Shown: positions 43,366 through 51,416 of the stretch, piece by piece | Layout of the letters: each line of letters opens with the position of its first letter | How positions within the stretch are numbered: position 1 is the stretch's first letter | NCBI GenBank assembly: GCA_964649825.1 | Contig: CAZYQW010000058.1 | Coordinates: 58,134-122,133, forward strand | DNA length: 64,000 nt | Reading direction: 5' to 3' | Origin: CAZYQW01 sp964649825 | Lineage (GTDB): Bacteria > Planctomycetota > B15-G4 > JADJEK01 | Made by a program: the position numbers and the translations under genes | The notes under the pieces: model-generated | What the model saw: the letters and a program-made list of their open reading frames with translations, nothing else | Told to the model about the DNA's origin: nothing | Database searches by the model: none

Positions 43366-43950
43366 ATGAAGCTCGTTCCCGTGCTGCTGTTCACGATGAT
43401 CGGCGTCGTCCTCGCCCGTGCCCTCGGTTCGACGGCCGCTCCTCCGGCCGCCGCGCCGACCAGCGTCGCGGTGGTCGACCTGTTCCGCGTCCTGCGCGAC
43501 GCGAAACCGTTCCTCCGCGACAGCGAAGCGATCCGTGCGTGGATCGACAGCGAGCGCAGGACGAACCTCCAGGTGAAGCAGGATGCGATCGCGGCGAAGG
43601 AGAGCGACCTCGAGCTGCTCGACGAGAACTCGCCCGAGGCCCGCAAGAAGAAGCACGAGATCGAGTTCGACCGGCTCGCGCTGCAGCACGAGCTCGAATA
43701 CCTCGATTCGGAGAGAGTCCGCCGGATCACGGACGCGCAGCGCCACGCCTACGCCGAGGTGCGCCGCGCGTCGGCCGCGGCGGCGGAGGCGCGGGGGCTC
43801 GACCTCGTCTTGCAGCGCCGCTCGGCCGAGCTCGCCGGGCAGAACCAGAGCGAACTCAACTCCGAGATCTTCCTGCGCGACATCCTCTATCACGCCCCTC
43901 GGCTTGACATCACCGATGACGTGATTAAGATCCTCGAGCGCGGCTCCTAG
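43366..43950 (+). CDS. skp: OmpH/Skp-like periplasmic chaperone
   Basis: 194 aa. N-terminal signal or anchor (MKLVPVLLFTMIGVVLARALG), then the Skp pattern: a short strand (VAVVDLFRVLRDAKPFL), a long charged coiled coil (about 60-140) and a return strand (AEARGLDLVLQRRSAELAGQNQSELNSEIFLRDILYH). Skp trimers hold unfolded outer-membrane proteins for BamA. The bamA-skp-lpxD order supports the call. Confidence 0.88.
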   Translation: MKLVPVLLFTMIGVVLARALGSTAAPPAAAPTSVAVVDLFRVLRDAKPFLRDSEAIRAWIDSERRTNLQVKQDAIAAKESDLELLDENSPEARKKKHEIEFDRLALQHELEYLDSERVRRITDAQRHAYAEVRRASAAAAEARGLDLVLQRRSAELAGQNQSELNSEIFLRDILYHAPRLDITDDVIKILERGS

Positions 43951-43993
43951 GTTCCTTTTCCTGAATTACTTACGCCTCTCGGTGGGGTTCGAC

Positions 43994-44010
43994 GCCGACC
44001 GAGGGTCGGC
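43994..44010 (+). promoter_or_regulatory. 7-bp hairpin just upstream of the lpxD ribosome binding site
   Basis: GCCGACC-gag-GGTCGGC, a perfect stem with a 3-nt loop, ends 5 nt before GGAAGG (44016-44021) of lpxD. It could modulate translation of lpxD. There is no T-tract, so it is not an intrinsic terminator. Confidence 0.35.
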
Positions 44011-44024
44011 TCGTCGGAAGGTCC

Positions 44025-45089
44025 ATGTCGAGCACCGTCGGCGCGATCGCGAAGCATCTCGGAGGAACGGTCGAGGGGGACGCCGGTCGCGAGATCCGCG
44101 GGATGGCTGGCCTCCACGATGCGGGACCGACCGACGTCTCGTTCGTGATCGCCGGACGTTACGAGCGTTTGGCGAGCGTGACCCGGGCCGGTGCGCTGGT
44201 GGTCGCGGCGGACTTCGCGGTCGCCACCGCGGAACAAGCACCCGCGCCGTCGATCATCCGCGTCGCGGATCCGGCCGGCGCCGTCGACCGGCTCGTCGAG
44301 ATGTTCCGGCCGAGCCAGAGTCGGCGCGAGCGGGGCGTTCTCCCCGGGGCGCTCGTCGACCCGGGAGCCCACGTCGACTCGACCGCCACGGTGATGCCGG
44401 GCGCCTACGTCGGGTCGGGCGCGGGAGTGGGAGCGGGAACCGTTCTCTACCCCGGCGTCTACGTCGGGGAGGGCGTCCAACTCGGTCGCGCCTGTCGCAT
44501 CCACCCGAACGTGGTGATCCACGACCGCGTGATCGTCGGCGACCGCGTCGAGATCCATCCGGGTTCGGTTCTCGGCGGCGACGGGTTCGGCTTCCGCCCC
44601 GGGCCGGCCGGTCTCGAGAAACAGCCTCAGATCGGCTCGATCCGGATCGGCAACGACGTGGAGATCGGGTCGCTCGTGGCGATCGATCGGGCGCGGTTCG
44701 GCTTCACCGTCATCGGCGAGGGGACGAAGATCGACAACTTGGTGCAGATCGCCCACAACGTACGGGTCGGCCGGCACTGCGTCATCGTCGCCCAGACCGG
44801 CATCTCGGGATCGACCGTGATCGGAGACGGCTGCGTGATCGGCGGCCAGGCCGGGGTCGTCGGCCACATCGAGGTCGGGCCCGGATCGAAGATCGCGGCG
44901 CGGAGCGGGATTTCGAAGGATGTCCCGCCCGGTTCCGTTCTCTATGGTTTCGTAGCCGGTGAGCATCGCGCGAAGATGCGCGAGGAGGCCGCGGTCCGGC
45001 GCCTCCCCGAGCTCTTGCGCCGCGTGAAGGAGCTCGAGGCGCGGATCGAGTCTCTCGAGCGCGCCGGGGCCGGGCCGGATGACTCATGA
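44025..45089 (+). CDS. lpxD: UDP-3-O-acylglucosamine N-acyltransferase LpxD
   Basis: 354 aa. N-terminal uridine-binding domain (IAKHLGGTVEGDAGREIRGMAGLHDAGPTDVSFV), then a left-handed beta-helix of hexapeptide repeats (GALVDPGAHVDSTATVMPGAYVG...), the substrate loop GGDGFGFRPG, and the catalytic histidine in NLVQIAHNVRVG. A C-terminal helix (LRRVKELEARIESLE) closes it. LpxD adds the N-linked acyl chain in lipid A synthesis. It is the third gene of the bamA-skp-lpxD group; 163 bp separate it from lpxC-fabZ. Confidence 0.96.
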   Translation: MSSTVGAIAKHLGGTVEGDAGREIRGMAGLHDAGPTDVSFVIAGRYERLASVTRAGALVVAADFAVATAEQAPAPSIIRVADPAGAVDRLVEMFRPSQSRRERGVLPGALVDPGAHVDSTATVMPGAYVGSGAGVGAGTVLYPGVYVGEGVQLGRACRIHPNVVIHDRVIVGDRVEIHPGSVLGGDGFGFRPGPAGLEKQPQIGSIRIGNDVEIGSLVAIDRARFGFTVIGEGTKIDNLVQIAHNVRVGRHCVIVAQTGISGSTVIGDGCVIGGQAGVVGHIEVGPGSKIAARSGISKDVPPGSVLYGFVAGEHRAKMREEAAVRRLPELLRRVKELEARIESLERAGAGPDDS

Positions 45090-45252
45090 GCGTCGCGCGA
45101 AAGGACCAACCGCGCGATCGGTCTGTTCGCGTGCCCGAACGGCGCGAGAAGTGGAGCTCGATCTGAGGCGGTTCTGTGCGAACGTCGCGACGAAATGGGC
45201 GACGCGGGCGCCACGCGAGGGGTGGTGCTCGTGAGTCGGCCGGGTTGACCTC

Positions 45253-46554
45253 ATGCGCAACCAACGGACCCTTCGGTCATCCGTCGAGTTCTCCGGTGTC
45301 GGCATCCACACGGGTCGCACGGCGCGGGTCAAGGTCGTTCCTGCCGCAGCGAACCAAGGCGTGATCTTCGTGCGCACCGACCTGCCGGACGCGCCGCACG
45401 TGCCGGCCAAACTCGACTTCCTCGGGCAGGGAGCGCGCCGCACGACCCTTCGGAACGGCGAAGCCGAGGTGAATACGGTCGAGCACCTGTTCGCGGCGTT
45501 CCTCGGCCTCGGCATCGACAACGTCGAGGTCCACATCGATGGCCCCGAGCTGCCCGGGATGGACGGCTCGGCGCTGCCGTTCGTCGATCTGTTCAAGAAG
45601 GTCGGCGTGGTCGAGCAGAAGGCGGAGAAGACGACGTTCGTCGTCGACGCGCCGATCCACGTGGCCGAGGACGACGCCATGATCGGTGCGTTCCCCAGCG
45701 CGGAAGGCGGGCTCCGCGTGCTCTACACGCTCGACCTGCACGGCACCACCTTCGGGTCGCAGTTCGTCGATATCGCCCTCACCGAGGATGCGTTCACGAA
45801 GGAGATCGCGCCAGCGCGCACGTTCGTGCGCAAGGAAGAGGTCGATTACCTGCGCCAGCAGGGGCTCGGTCAGGGCGCGGACACCACGAACACCCTGGTG
45901 ATCGACGACGGCAAGGTCGTCGACAACGCCCTGCGGTTCCCCGACGAGTTCGCGCGTCACAAGATCCTCGACCTCGCGGGTGACCTGTTCTTGGCCGGCG
46001 TCGACATCCAGGGGCGCATCGTCGCGACGCGGTCGGGTCATTCCGCGAACCGAGCGCTGGTCAAGGAGATCGCCGATCGCGTCCAGGCGAGCGAGGTGGC
46101 CGGTCAAGTGACCCGCGAGTCCGGGATGGACATCCGCGAGATCCTGAACCTCCTCCCGCACCGCTACCCGTTCCTGCTGATCGACCGCGTGATCGAGCTC
46201 GAGGGCTACCGGCGCGCGGTCGGAGTGAAGAACGTCACGATCAACGAGCCGTTCTTCCAGGGGCACTGGCCGGGACAGCCGATCATGCCGGGCGTGCTGA
46301 TCTTGGAGGCGATGGCGCAGCTCGCCGGCGTGCTTCTGCTCCGGCGCCTCGAGAACACGGGCAAGCTCGCGGTCCTCTGGTCGATCGATCGAGTGAAGCT
46401 CCGCCGCTCCGTGATTCCAGGAGACCAGCTCCGAATCGAGATCGAGGCCACGAAGGTGCGCGACACCATCGGTCAGGTCCAAGCCAAGGCGAAGGTGACC
46501 GATAAGATCGCGGCGGAGGCGGTCCTCACGTTCACCCTGATCGATGCGAACTGA
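45253..46554 (+). CDS. LpxC-FabZ fusion: UDP-3-O-acyl-GlcNAc deacetylase and 3-hydroxyacyl-ACP dehydratase
   Basis: 433 aa in two enzymes. Residues about 1-275 are LpxC, the committed deacetylase of lipid A synthesis: SGVGIHTGRTARVKV, EVNTVEHLFAAFLGLGIDNVEVHIDG (Glu and zinc His), FARHKILDLAGDLFLAG (zinc His and Asp) and GHSANRAL (catalytic His). Residues about 290-433 are FabZ, the dehydratase of fatty acid elongation: ILNLLPHRYPFLLIDRV (catalytic His) and MPGVLILEAMAQLAG (catalytic Glu). Such fusions are known in Bacteroidetes and some other phyla. Both enzymes compete for 3-hydroxyacyl-ACP, so fusion could balance the two pathways. No lpxA is seen in this window. Confidence 0.96.
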   Translation: MRNQRTLRSSVEFSGVGIHTGRTARVKVVPAAANQGVIFVRTDLPDAPHVPAKLDFLGQGARRTTLRNGEAEVNTVEHLFAAFLGLGIDNVEVHIDGPELPGMDGSALPFVDLFKKVGVVEQKAEKTTFVVDAPIHVAEDDAMIGAFPSAEGGLRVLYTLDLHGTTFGSQFVDIALTEDAFTKEIAPARTFVRKEEVDYLRQQGLGQGADTTNTLVIDDGKVVDNALRFPDEFARHKILDLAGDLFLAGVDIQGRIVATRSGHSANRALVKEIADRVQASEVAGQVTRESGMDIREILNLLPHRYPFLLIDRVIELEGYRRAVGVKNVTINEPFFQGHWPGQPIMPGVLILEAMAQLAGVLLLRRLENTGKLAVLWSIDRVKLRRSVIPGDQLRIEIEATKVRDTIGQVQAKAKVTDKIAAEAVLTFTLIDAN

Positions 46555-46559
46555 CGACG

Positions 46560-47468
46560 ATGGCGGCTGAGCCCGGTCGAATCCGTGTCGCTGTCCTCGG
46601 GGTCGGCCACCTTGGCCGGCACCACGCGCGAATCGCCGGCCAGCTCGACGCGATCGATCTCGTGGCGGTCTGCGATCCCGACGAGGTCCAGGGCCAAGAG
46701 GTCGCGGAGCGCGTCGGATGCGCGTGGGTGCGCGACGTCGACGCCCTGCCCGACGATCTCGCCGCCGTGGTGATCGCCGCGCCGACGCCGCTCCACTTCG
46801 CGCTCGCGTCGCGGTTCCTCGAGCGCGGCGTCCACTGCCTGATCGAGAAGCCGATGGCCGCGAGCCGAGACGAGGCGACGCGCCTCGCCGCACTCGCCGA
46901 GTCGACCGATGCAATCGTCCAGGTCGGCCACGTCGAACGGTTCAACCCCGTGCTCGACCACGTGCCGGACGGTTTCGCCCCGCGGTTCCTCGAGCTCCGA
47001 CGAGTCGGTCCGCACCCCGGACGTTCGCTGGACACCAGCGTCGTGTTCGACCTGATGATCCACGACATCGACCTCGCGCTCGGGTTCACCAGCTCTTCCG
47101 TCGCGTCGCTCGAGGCGGTGGGGGGCGTGGTCGTCGGACCGTTCGCCGACTGGGCCGCCGCGCGCCTCGTCTTCGAGAACGGCGCGGTGGCGCACGTCAC
47201 CGCGAGTCGCGTGGCGGCGGCGGGGCAGCGGCGCGCATTCCTCGCGGCGGCCGGCGAGACGCTGGAGATCGACTTCGGCGCGCGCGAGCTCGTCCACGTG
47301 ACGAAAGGCGAGCGCGTGCAACGGAAGGGATCGGACGAGGAGCCGTTGCGGCGCGAACTCGAGCACTTCGTGCGGTCGATCCGCGAAGGCCGTCGCCCGC
47401 GCGTCTCGCACGTCGAGGCGGCCGCCGCGATCGAGATCGCGGAGCGGATCCGGAGCGCGATCGCGTGA
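46560..47468 (+). CDS. Gfo/Idh/MocA family NAD(P)-dependent oxidoreductase
   Basis: 302 aa. Rossmann fold at the N-terminus (RVAVLGVGHLGRHHARIAG), the EKP motif with its catalytic lysine (HCLIEKPMAAS), VGHVERFNP and the catalytic-site MIHDIDLAL. It starts 5 bp after lpxC-fabZ. Members of this family next to lpx genes include GnnA, which oxidises UDP-GlcNAc at C3 on the way to a diamino sugar in lipid A. The GnnA role would need an aminotransferase (GnnB), and none is nearby, so I keep the generic name. Confidence 0.88.
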   Translation: MAAEPGRIRVAVLGVGHLGRHHARIAGQLDAIDLVAVCDPDEVQGQEVAERVGCAWVRDVDALPDDLAAVVIAAPTPLHFALASRFLERGVHCLIEKPMAASRDEATRLAALAESTDAIVQVGHVERFNPVLDHVPDGFAPRFLELRRVGPHPGRSLDTSVVFDLMIHDIDLALGFTSSSVASLEAVGGVVVGPFADWAAARLVFENGAVAHVTASRVAAAGQRRAFLAAAGETLEIDFGARELVHVTKGERVQRKGSDEEPLRRELEHFVRSIREGRRPRVSHVEAAAAIEIAERIRSAIA

Positions 47469-47526
47469 CCGAGAAGGGCGGCGGCGCCACGCTCGTCGGC
47501 GCGCGGCCGCACCAGACTTGGACGTC

Positions 47527-50217
47527 ATGGAAGAACCGATCATCACGTCGTCGTTGACGCTCGCCATGACGCCCCGCGGGCATCTCCGCCTCGAGGCGGG
47601 CGAGTCGGTCATCGATCTTCCGGATCCCGTGCGGCGTCGCGTCGAGGCCGCGTTCGCCGGGGGAGTCGGCGCCGGCCTCCTTCACCTCGCGGTGCGCGAG
47701 CAGGAGACCGAGCTCGATCCGTCCCTCCGTTTCGGCCGCGGGCTGGCTCGGGCGTACGTCGAGGCCCTCTGCCGGCAGGACGAGGACGCCGCCGACGAGC
47801 CCGTCGAGCCGCGGCCCGACGTGATCGCGTCGCTCCTCGAGGTCGTGCCGCCGATGCGGGGCGCCGAGTACATCAACGCCGAGGCGCTCGTCGCGGCCTG
47901 GAGCGCGATCGATGCCGAGGCCCGAGCGCGTCGTGCCGACCACGGCGCCGGTCTGCAGGAGTTCGTTCACGCGCTGAACCCGGCGTGGAACTCGCTCGGT
48001 CGGGTGACGTTCCATCTCGCCGAGCAGAAGAACGACGCCGAGCGGCCGTTTGCGTTCCTCGCCACGTACGCCGAGCGAATGACCGACCAGGGTCGGGTCC
48101 GTCACGTCCCGCTCGGCCGCGCGCTGGACCGCTACCGCGGCGATCAGCCGACGCTCCTGAAGCTCCTCCGGCCGGTCGACGAGGCCGCGCGCCGCGACCC
48201 GTTCATCCGAGAGCTCGCCGACGGGGGCGGCGTCTTTCGGCCCCTCGCCTGGACGCCGCAGGAAGCCTCCCGGTTCCTTGCCGCGGTGCCGCGCTGCATC
48301 GAGAGCGGCCTCGTCGTCCGACTCCCGGATTGGTGGAAACCGAAGCAACGGCGGCCGATGGTCACCGCCACCGTCGGAGGGCGCCCGCCGAGCGCGCTCG
48401 GCGTCGACGCCATGCTCGACTTCGACGTGGCGATCACCATCGACGGAAAGGAGCTGAGCCCCGAGGAACGCCGCGACCTGCTCGAAGGAGCGCCGGGCCT
48501 GCGGCTCCTCAAGGGGCGCTGGGTCGAGGTCGATCCCGAGCGTCTCCGCGAGGCGGTCCTGCACTTCGAGGCGGTGGCGGCCGACGCGCGCGCCGGCGGG
48601 ATCTCGTTCTTCGAAGGGATGCGCCTCCTTTCGGGGCTTTCGACCGGCGTGACCGGGGGGGCGGTGCTCGACGACGCGATCGACCCGAGCTGGGCCGGAG
48701 TCGTGTCCGGTCCGTGGCTCGAGGAGGTGCTCGCGCGCCTGTCGCGGCCGGAGGACGAGCCGGACGACTTCGGCGGGCGTCTCGTCGCGACGCTGCGTCC
48801 GTACCAGCGCCGGGGCGTCTCCTGGCTGCAGCGGATCGCCACGCTGGGGCTCGGCGGGTGCCTCGCCGACGACATGGGGCTCGGCAAGACGATCCAGGTG
48901 ATCGCCCTCTTCCTCCGTCTCGCCGAGGACGGGTTCCGCGGACCGCATCTCCTCGTCGTTCCCGCCTCGCTGCTCGGCAACTGGCGCCACGAGATCGAGC
49001 GGTTCGCGCCGTCGCTGCGTCTCGCGATCCTGCATCGCAGCGAGCTCGGCAAGGAAGAGATCGCCGCGTTCGCCGCGTCGAAGCTCGATGACGTCGACGT
49101 CGTGATGACGACGTACGGCTCGGTCGCGCGCCTGGAGTGGCTGGCGAAGCGCAAGTTCGGTCTGGTCGTGCTCGACGAGGCGCAGGCGATCAAGAACCCC
49201 GGCACGCGCCAAAGCCGGGCGGTGAAGAAGCTCGACGGTCGCGCGCGGTTCGCATTGACCGGCACCCCCGTCGAGAACCGGCTCGGCGACCTGTGGTCGA
49301 TCTTCGACTTCCTCTGCCCCGGGCTCCTGGGCTCGGCGCGCGCGTTCGGGAACCTCGCCAAGCGTCTCGAGGGCGGCGGTGGCTATGGACCTCTCCGTCG
49401 GGTCGTGGCTCCCTACATCTTGAGGCGCCTGAAGACCGACCGCAACGTGATCGACGACCTCCCCGACAAGACCGAGGTGGACGTCTTCTGCGGCCTGACC
49501 AAGGTGCAGGCCGCCCTCTACCAGCGGAGCGTCGCGGAGCTGGCGCGGACCTTGGAGGACGTCGACGGGATGGCGCGCCGCGGCGCGGTCCTTGCGTTCC
49601 TCCTCCGGTTCAAGCAGATCTGCAACCACCCGTCTCAATGGCTCGGCGACGGCGAGTACGAACCGGAGAAGAGCGCGAAGTTCGCTCGGCTCCGCGAGCT
49701 CTGCGAGCCGTTGATCGAGCGCCAGGAGAAGGTGCTCGTGTTCACGCAGTTTCGCGAGATGACCGGCCCGCTGTCGAACTTCCTCGCATCCGTGTTCGGG
49801 CGGCCCGGCCTGGTGATCCACGGAGGAACGCCGGTGAAGCGACGGAGCGAGCTCGTGGCGCAGTTCCAGACGGAGGACGGCCCGCCCCATTTCGTCCTGT
49901 CGCTCAAGGCGGGCGGGACCGGCCTCAATCTGACGGAGGCATCCCACGTGGTCCATTTCGATCGCTGGTGGAACCCCGCCGTCGAGAATCAGGCGACCGA
50001 CCGCGCGTTCCGCATCGGTCAGAAGCGGAACGTACTCGTCCACAAGTTCGTCGTCCGCGGGACGGTGGAGGAACGGATCGCGGCGATGCTCGAGCAGAAG
50101 CAGGCACTGGCCGACGAGGTCGTGTCGTCGGGCGGCGGCGAGATGATGTTGACCGAGATGGGCTCGAAGGAACTCGTCGAGCTCGTGTCGCTCGACCTCG
50201 ATCGGGCGATGGCATGA
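47527..50217 (+). CDS. SNF2-family helicase with bacterial SNF2-associated (DUF3670-type) domain
   Basis: 896 aa from the ATG at 47527 (a TTG three codons upstream is also in frame). The first 400 residues include the SNF2-associated region (LGVDAMLDFDVAITIDGKELSPEE, LLKGRWVEVDPERL). The helicase core follows: LRPYQRRGVSWLQ, DDMGLGKT (motif I), LDEAQAIKN (II), FALTGTPVENRLGDLWSIFDFL (III), and in lobe 2 VFTQFREM, LSLKAGGTGLNLTEA and QATDRAFRIGQ (VI). Such proteins translocate on DNA and remodel bound complexes. A SWIM zinc-finger gene follows within about 100 bp, a pairing often seen in bacteria. Confidence 0.94.
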   Translation: MEEPIITSSLTLAMTPRGHLRLEAGESVIDLPDPVRRRVEAAFAGGVGAGLLHLAVREQETELDPSLRFGRGLARAYVEALCRQDEDAADEPVEPRPDVIASLLEVVPPMRGAEYINAEALVAAWSAIDAEARARRADHGAGLQEFVHALNPAWNSLGRVTFHLAEQKNDAERPFAFLATYAERMTDQGRVRHVPLGRALDRYRGDQPTLLKLLRPVDEAARRDPFIRELADGGGVFRPLAWTPQEASRFLAAVPRCIESGLVVRLPDWWKPKQRRPMVTATVGGRPPSALGVDAMLDFDVAITIDGKELSPEERRDLLEGAPGLRLLKGRWVEVDPERLREAVLHFEAVAADARAGGISFFEGMRLLSGLSTGVTGGAVLDDAIDPSWAGVVSGPWLEEVLARLSRPEDEPDDFGGRLVATLRPYQRRGVSWLQRIATLGLGGCLADDMGLGKTIQVIALFLRLAEDGFRGPHLLVVPASLLGNWRHEIERFAPSLRLAILHRSELGKEEIAAFAASKLDDVDVVMTTYGSVARLEWLAKRKFGLVVLDEAQAIKNPGTRQSRAVKKLDGRARFALTGTPVENRLGDLWSIFDFLCPGLLGSARAFGNLAKRLEGGGGYGPLRRVVAPYILRRLKTDRNVIDDLPDKTEVDVFCGLTKVQAALYQRSVAELARTLEDVDGMARRGAVLAFLLRFKQICNHPSQWLGDGEYEPEKSAKFARLRELCEPLIERQEKVLVFTQFREMTGPLSNFLASVFGRPGLVIHGGTPVKRRSELVAQFQTEDGPPHFVLSLKAGGTGLNLTEASHVVHFDRWWNPAVENQATDRAFRIGQKRNVLVHKFVVRGTVEERIAAMLEQKQALADEVVSSGGGEMMLTEMGSKELVELVSLDLDRAMA

Positions 50218-50320
50218 GCCGCCGGCCGCGGCGCGGGGGCGACTGGCGCGGTAGATCGAACTCGGTATGCTTGGAGCCCAGACTTCGGGCCGCTCGAGAG
50301 ACTCATCGCGCGAGAAGCAC

Positions 50321-51337
50321 GTGGCACGACGACGATCGCGATCCGGCTATGGGTATGGTGGCTTCGGCCGCATGTACGAGTACGTGCCGGTGCACGTCCG
50401 CCGCCAGCGCGCCGAGCGGGAGGCGACGAGCGCCGCGGCGGGCGGGGCGGCGCTCGAGCCGGTGTTCATCGAGGGACGGAAGATCGCGCACACGCCGTGG
50501 GGGACGGCGTGGTGCCGCCACATCGAGGGATTCCACGACTTCTCGAATCGGCTTCCCCGCGGTCGTACGTACGCGCGCAACGGCTCCGTGATCGATCTGA
50601 AGATCGAGCGGGGCTCGATCAAGGCGCTCGTGATGGGCTCGTCGCTCTACAACGCGTCGGTCGCGATCCGTCCCTGCCCGGAGGACCGGTGGAAGGCGCT
50701 CGTCTCGACGTGTGCGGGCAGCATCTCGTCCATGGTCGAGCTCATCGAGGGTCGTTTCTCCGACGCGGTGATGGGCCGGATGACCGGCGTCGAAGACGGG
50801 CTTTTCCCGGACCTGTCGCAGGTCGAGCTCGAGTGCTCCTGTCCCGACTGGGCCACGCTCTGCAAGCATCTCGCCGCGGTGCTCTACGGCGTCGGCGCGC
50901 GGCTCGACGAGAAGCCCGAGCTGCTCTTCACGCTGCGCGGCGTGAACGCGAGCGACCTCGTGGTTCCGACGGCGGTGGCAAGCGCGTCCGACCGCGGCGC
51001 GGCCAAGCTCGATGGGAGCCTCTCCGACATCTTCGGCATCGACATCGATGAGACTGAGGGAAAGGCGGCCCCCGGACCGACGCCGGAGCGTTCGCGCCAG
51101 AGGTCGAAGACAACCAAGCAGTCTCCGGCGAAGGCGAAGCGCACGAGGGTCGCGGACGCGCCGATCGAAGAGCGACCGACCGTGCGCCGCACCGACCTGC
51201 TCGCGGCGCATGTCCCGCCCGGCACGATCGCCGCGTGGCTTCACGGCGGCGTGCTCGAGTACACGGACGAGCGTGGGGTCTATCGGCAGACGCCGGCGTC
51301 GCGCGCGCGGCTGGCGAAGCGATTCTCCCGCACGTGA
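50321..51337 (+). CDS. SWIM zinc-finger protein
   Basis: 338 aa from a GTG at 50321; an ATG at 50267 would add 18 residues. N-terminal pattern YGYGGFGRMYEYVPVHVRRQRAE is typical of the SWIM proteins that accompany SNF2 helicases. The zinc site is ECSCPDWATLCKHLAAVLYGVGA (C-x-C, then C-x-H). A basic, low-complexity stretch (about 245-290) precedes a small C-terminal domain that looks like a winged-helix (RTDLLAAHVPPGTIAAWLHGGVLEYTDERGVYRQTP). SWIM domains bind DNA or proteins. It probably acts with the SNF2 helicase encoded just upstream. Confidence 0.88.
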   Translation: MARRRSRSGYGYGGFGRMYEYVPVHVRRQRAEREATSAAAGGAALEPVFIEGRKIAHTPWGTAWCRHIEGFHDFSNRLPRGRTYARNGSVIDLKIERGSIKALVMGSSLYNASVAIRPCPEDRWKALVSTCAGSISSMVELIEGRFSDAVMGRMTGVEDGLFPDLSQVELECSCPDWATLCKHLAAVLYGVGARLDEKPELLFTLRGVNASDLVVPTAVASASDRGAAKLDGSLSDIFGIDIDETEGKAAPGPTPERSRQRSKTTKQSPAKAKRTRVADAPIEERPTVRRTDLLAAHVPPGTIAAWLHGGVLEYTDERGVYRQTPASRARLAKRFSRT

Positions 51338-51416
51338 TCGCGCGATCGGCGCGGGCCGGCGCGCGCGCGGCCTGTCGTCACGGTCGCGATGGGCGCGCTG
51401 GTCGTCATGGTCGCCA

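Noticed and set aside
43994..44010. intrinsic terminator between skp and lpxD
   Set aside because: The hairpin has no T-tract and lies just before the lpxD ribosome site, so it is listed as possible regulation only.
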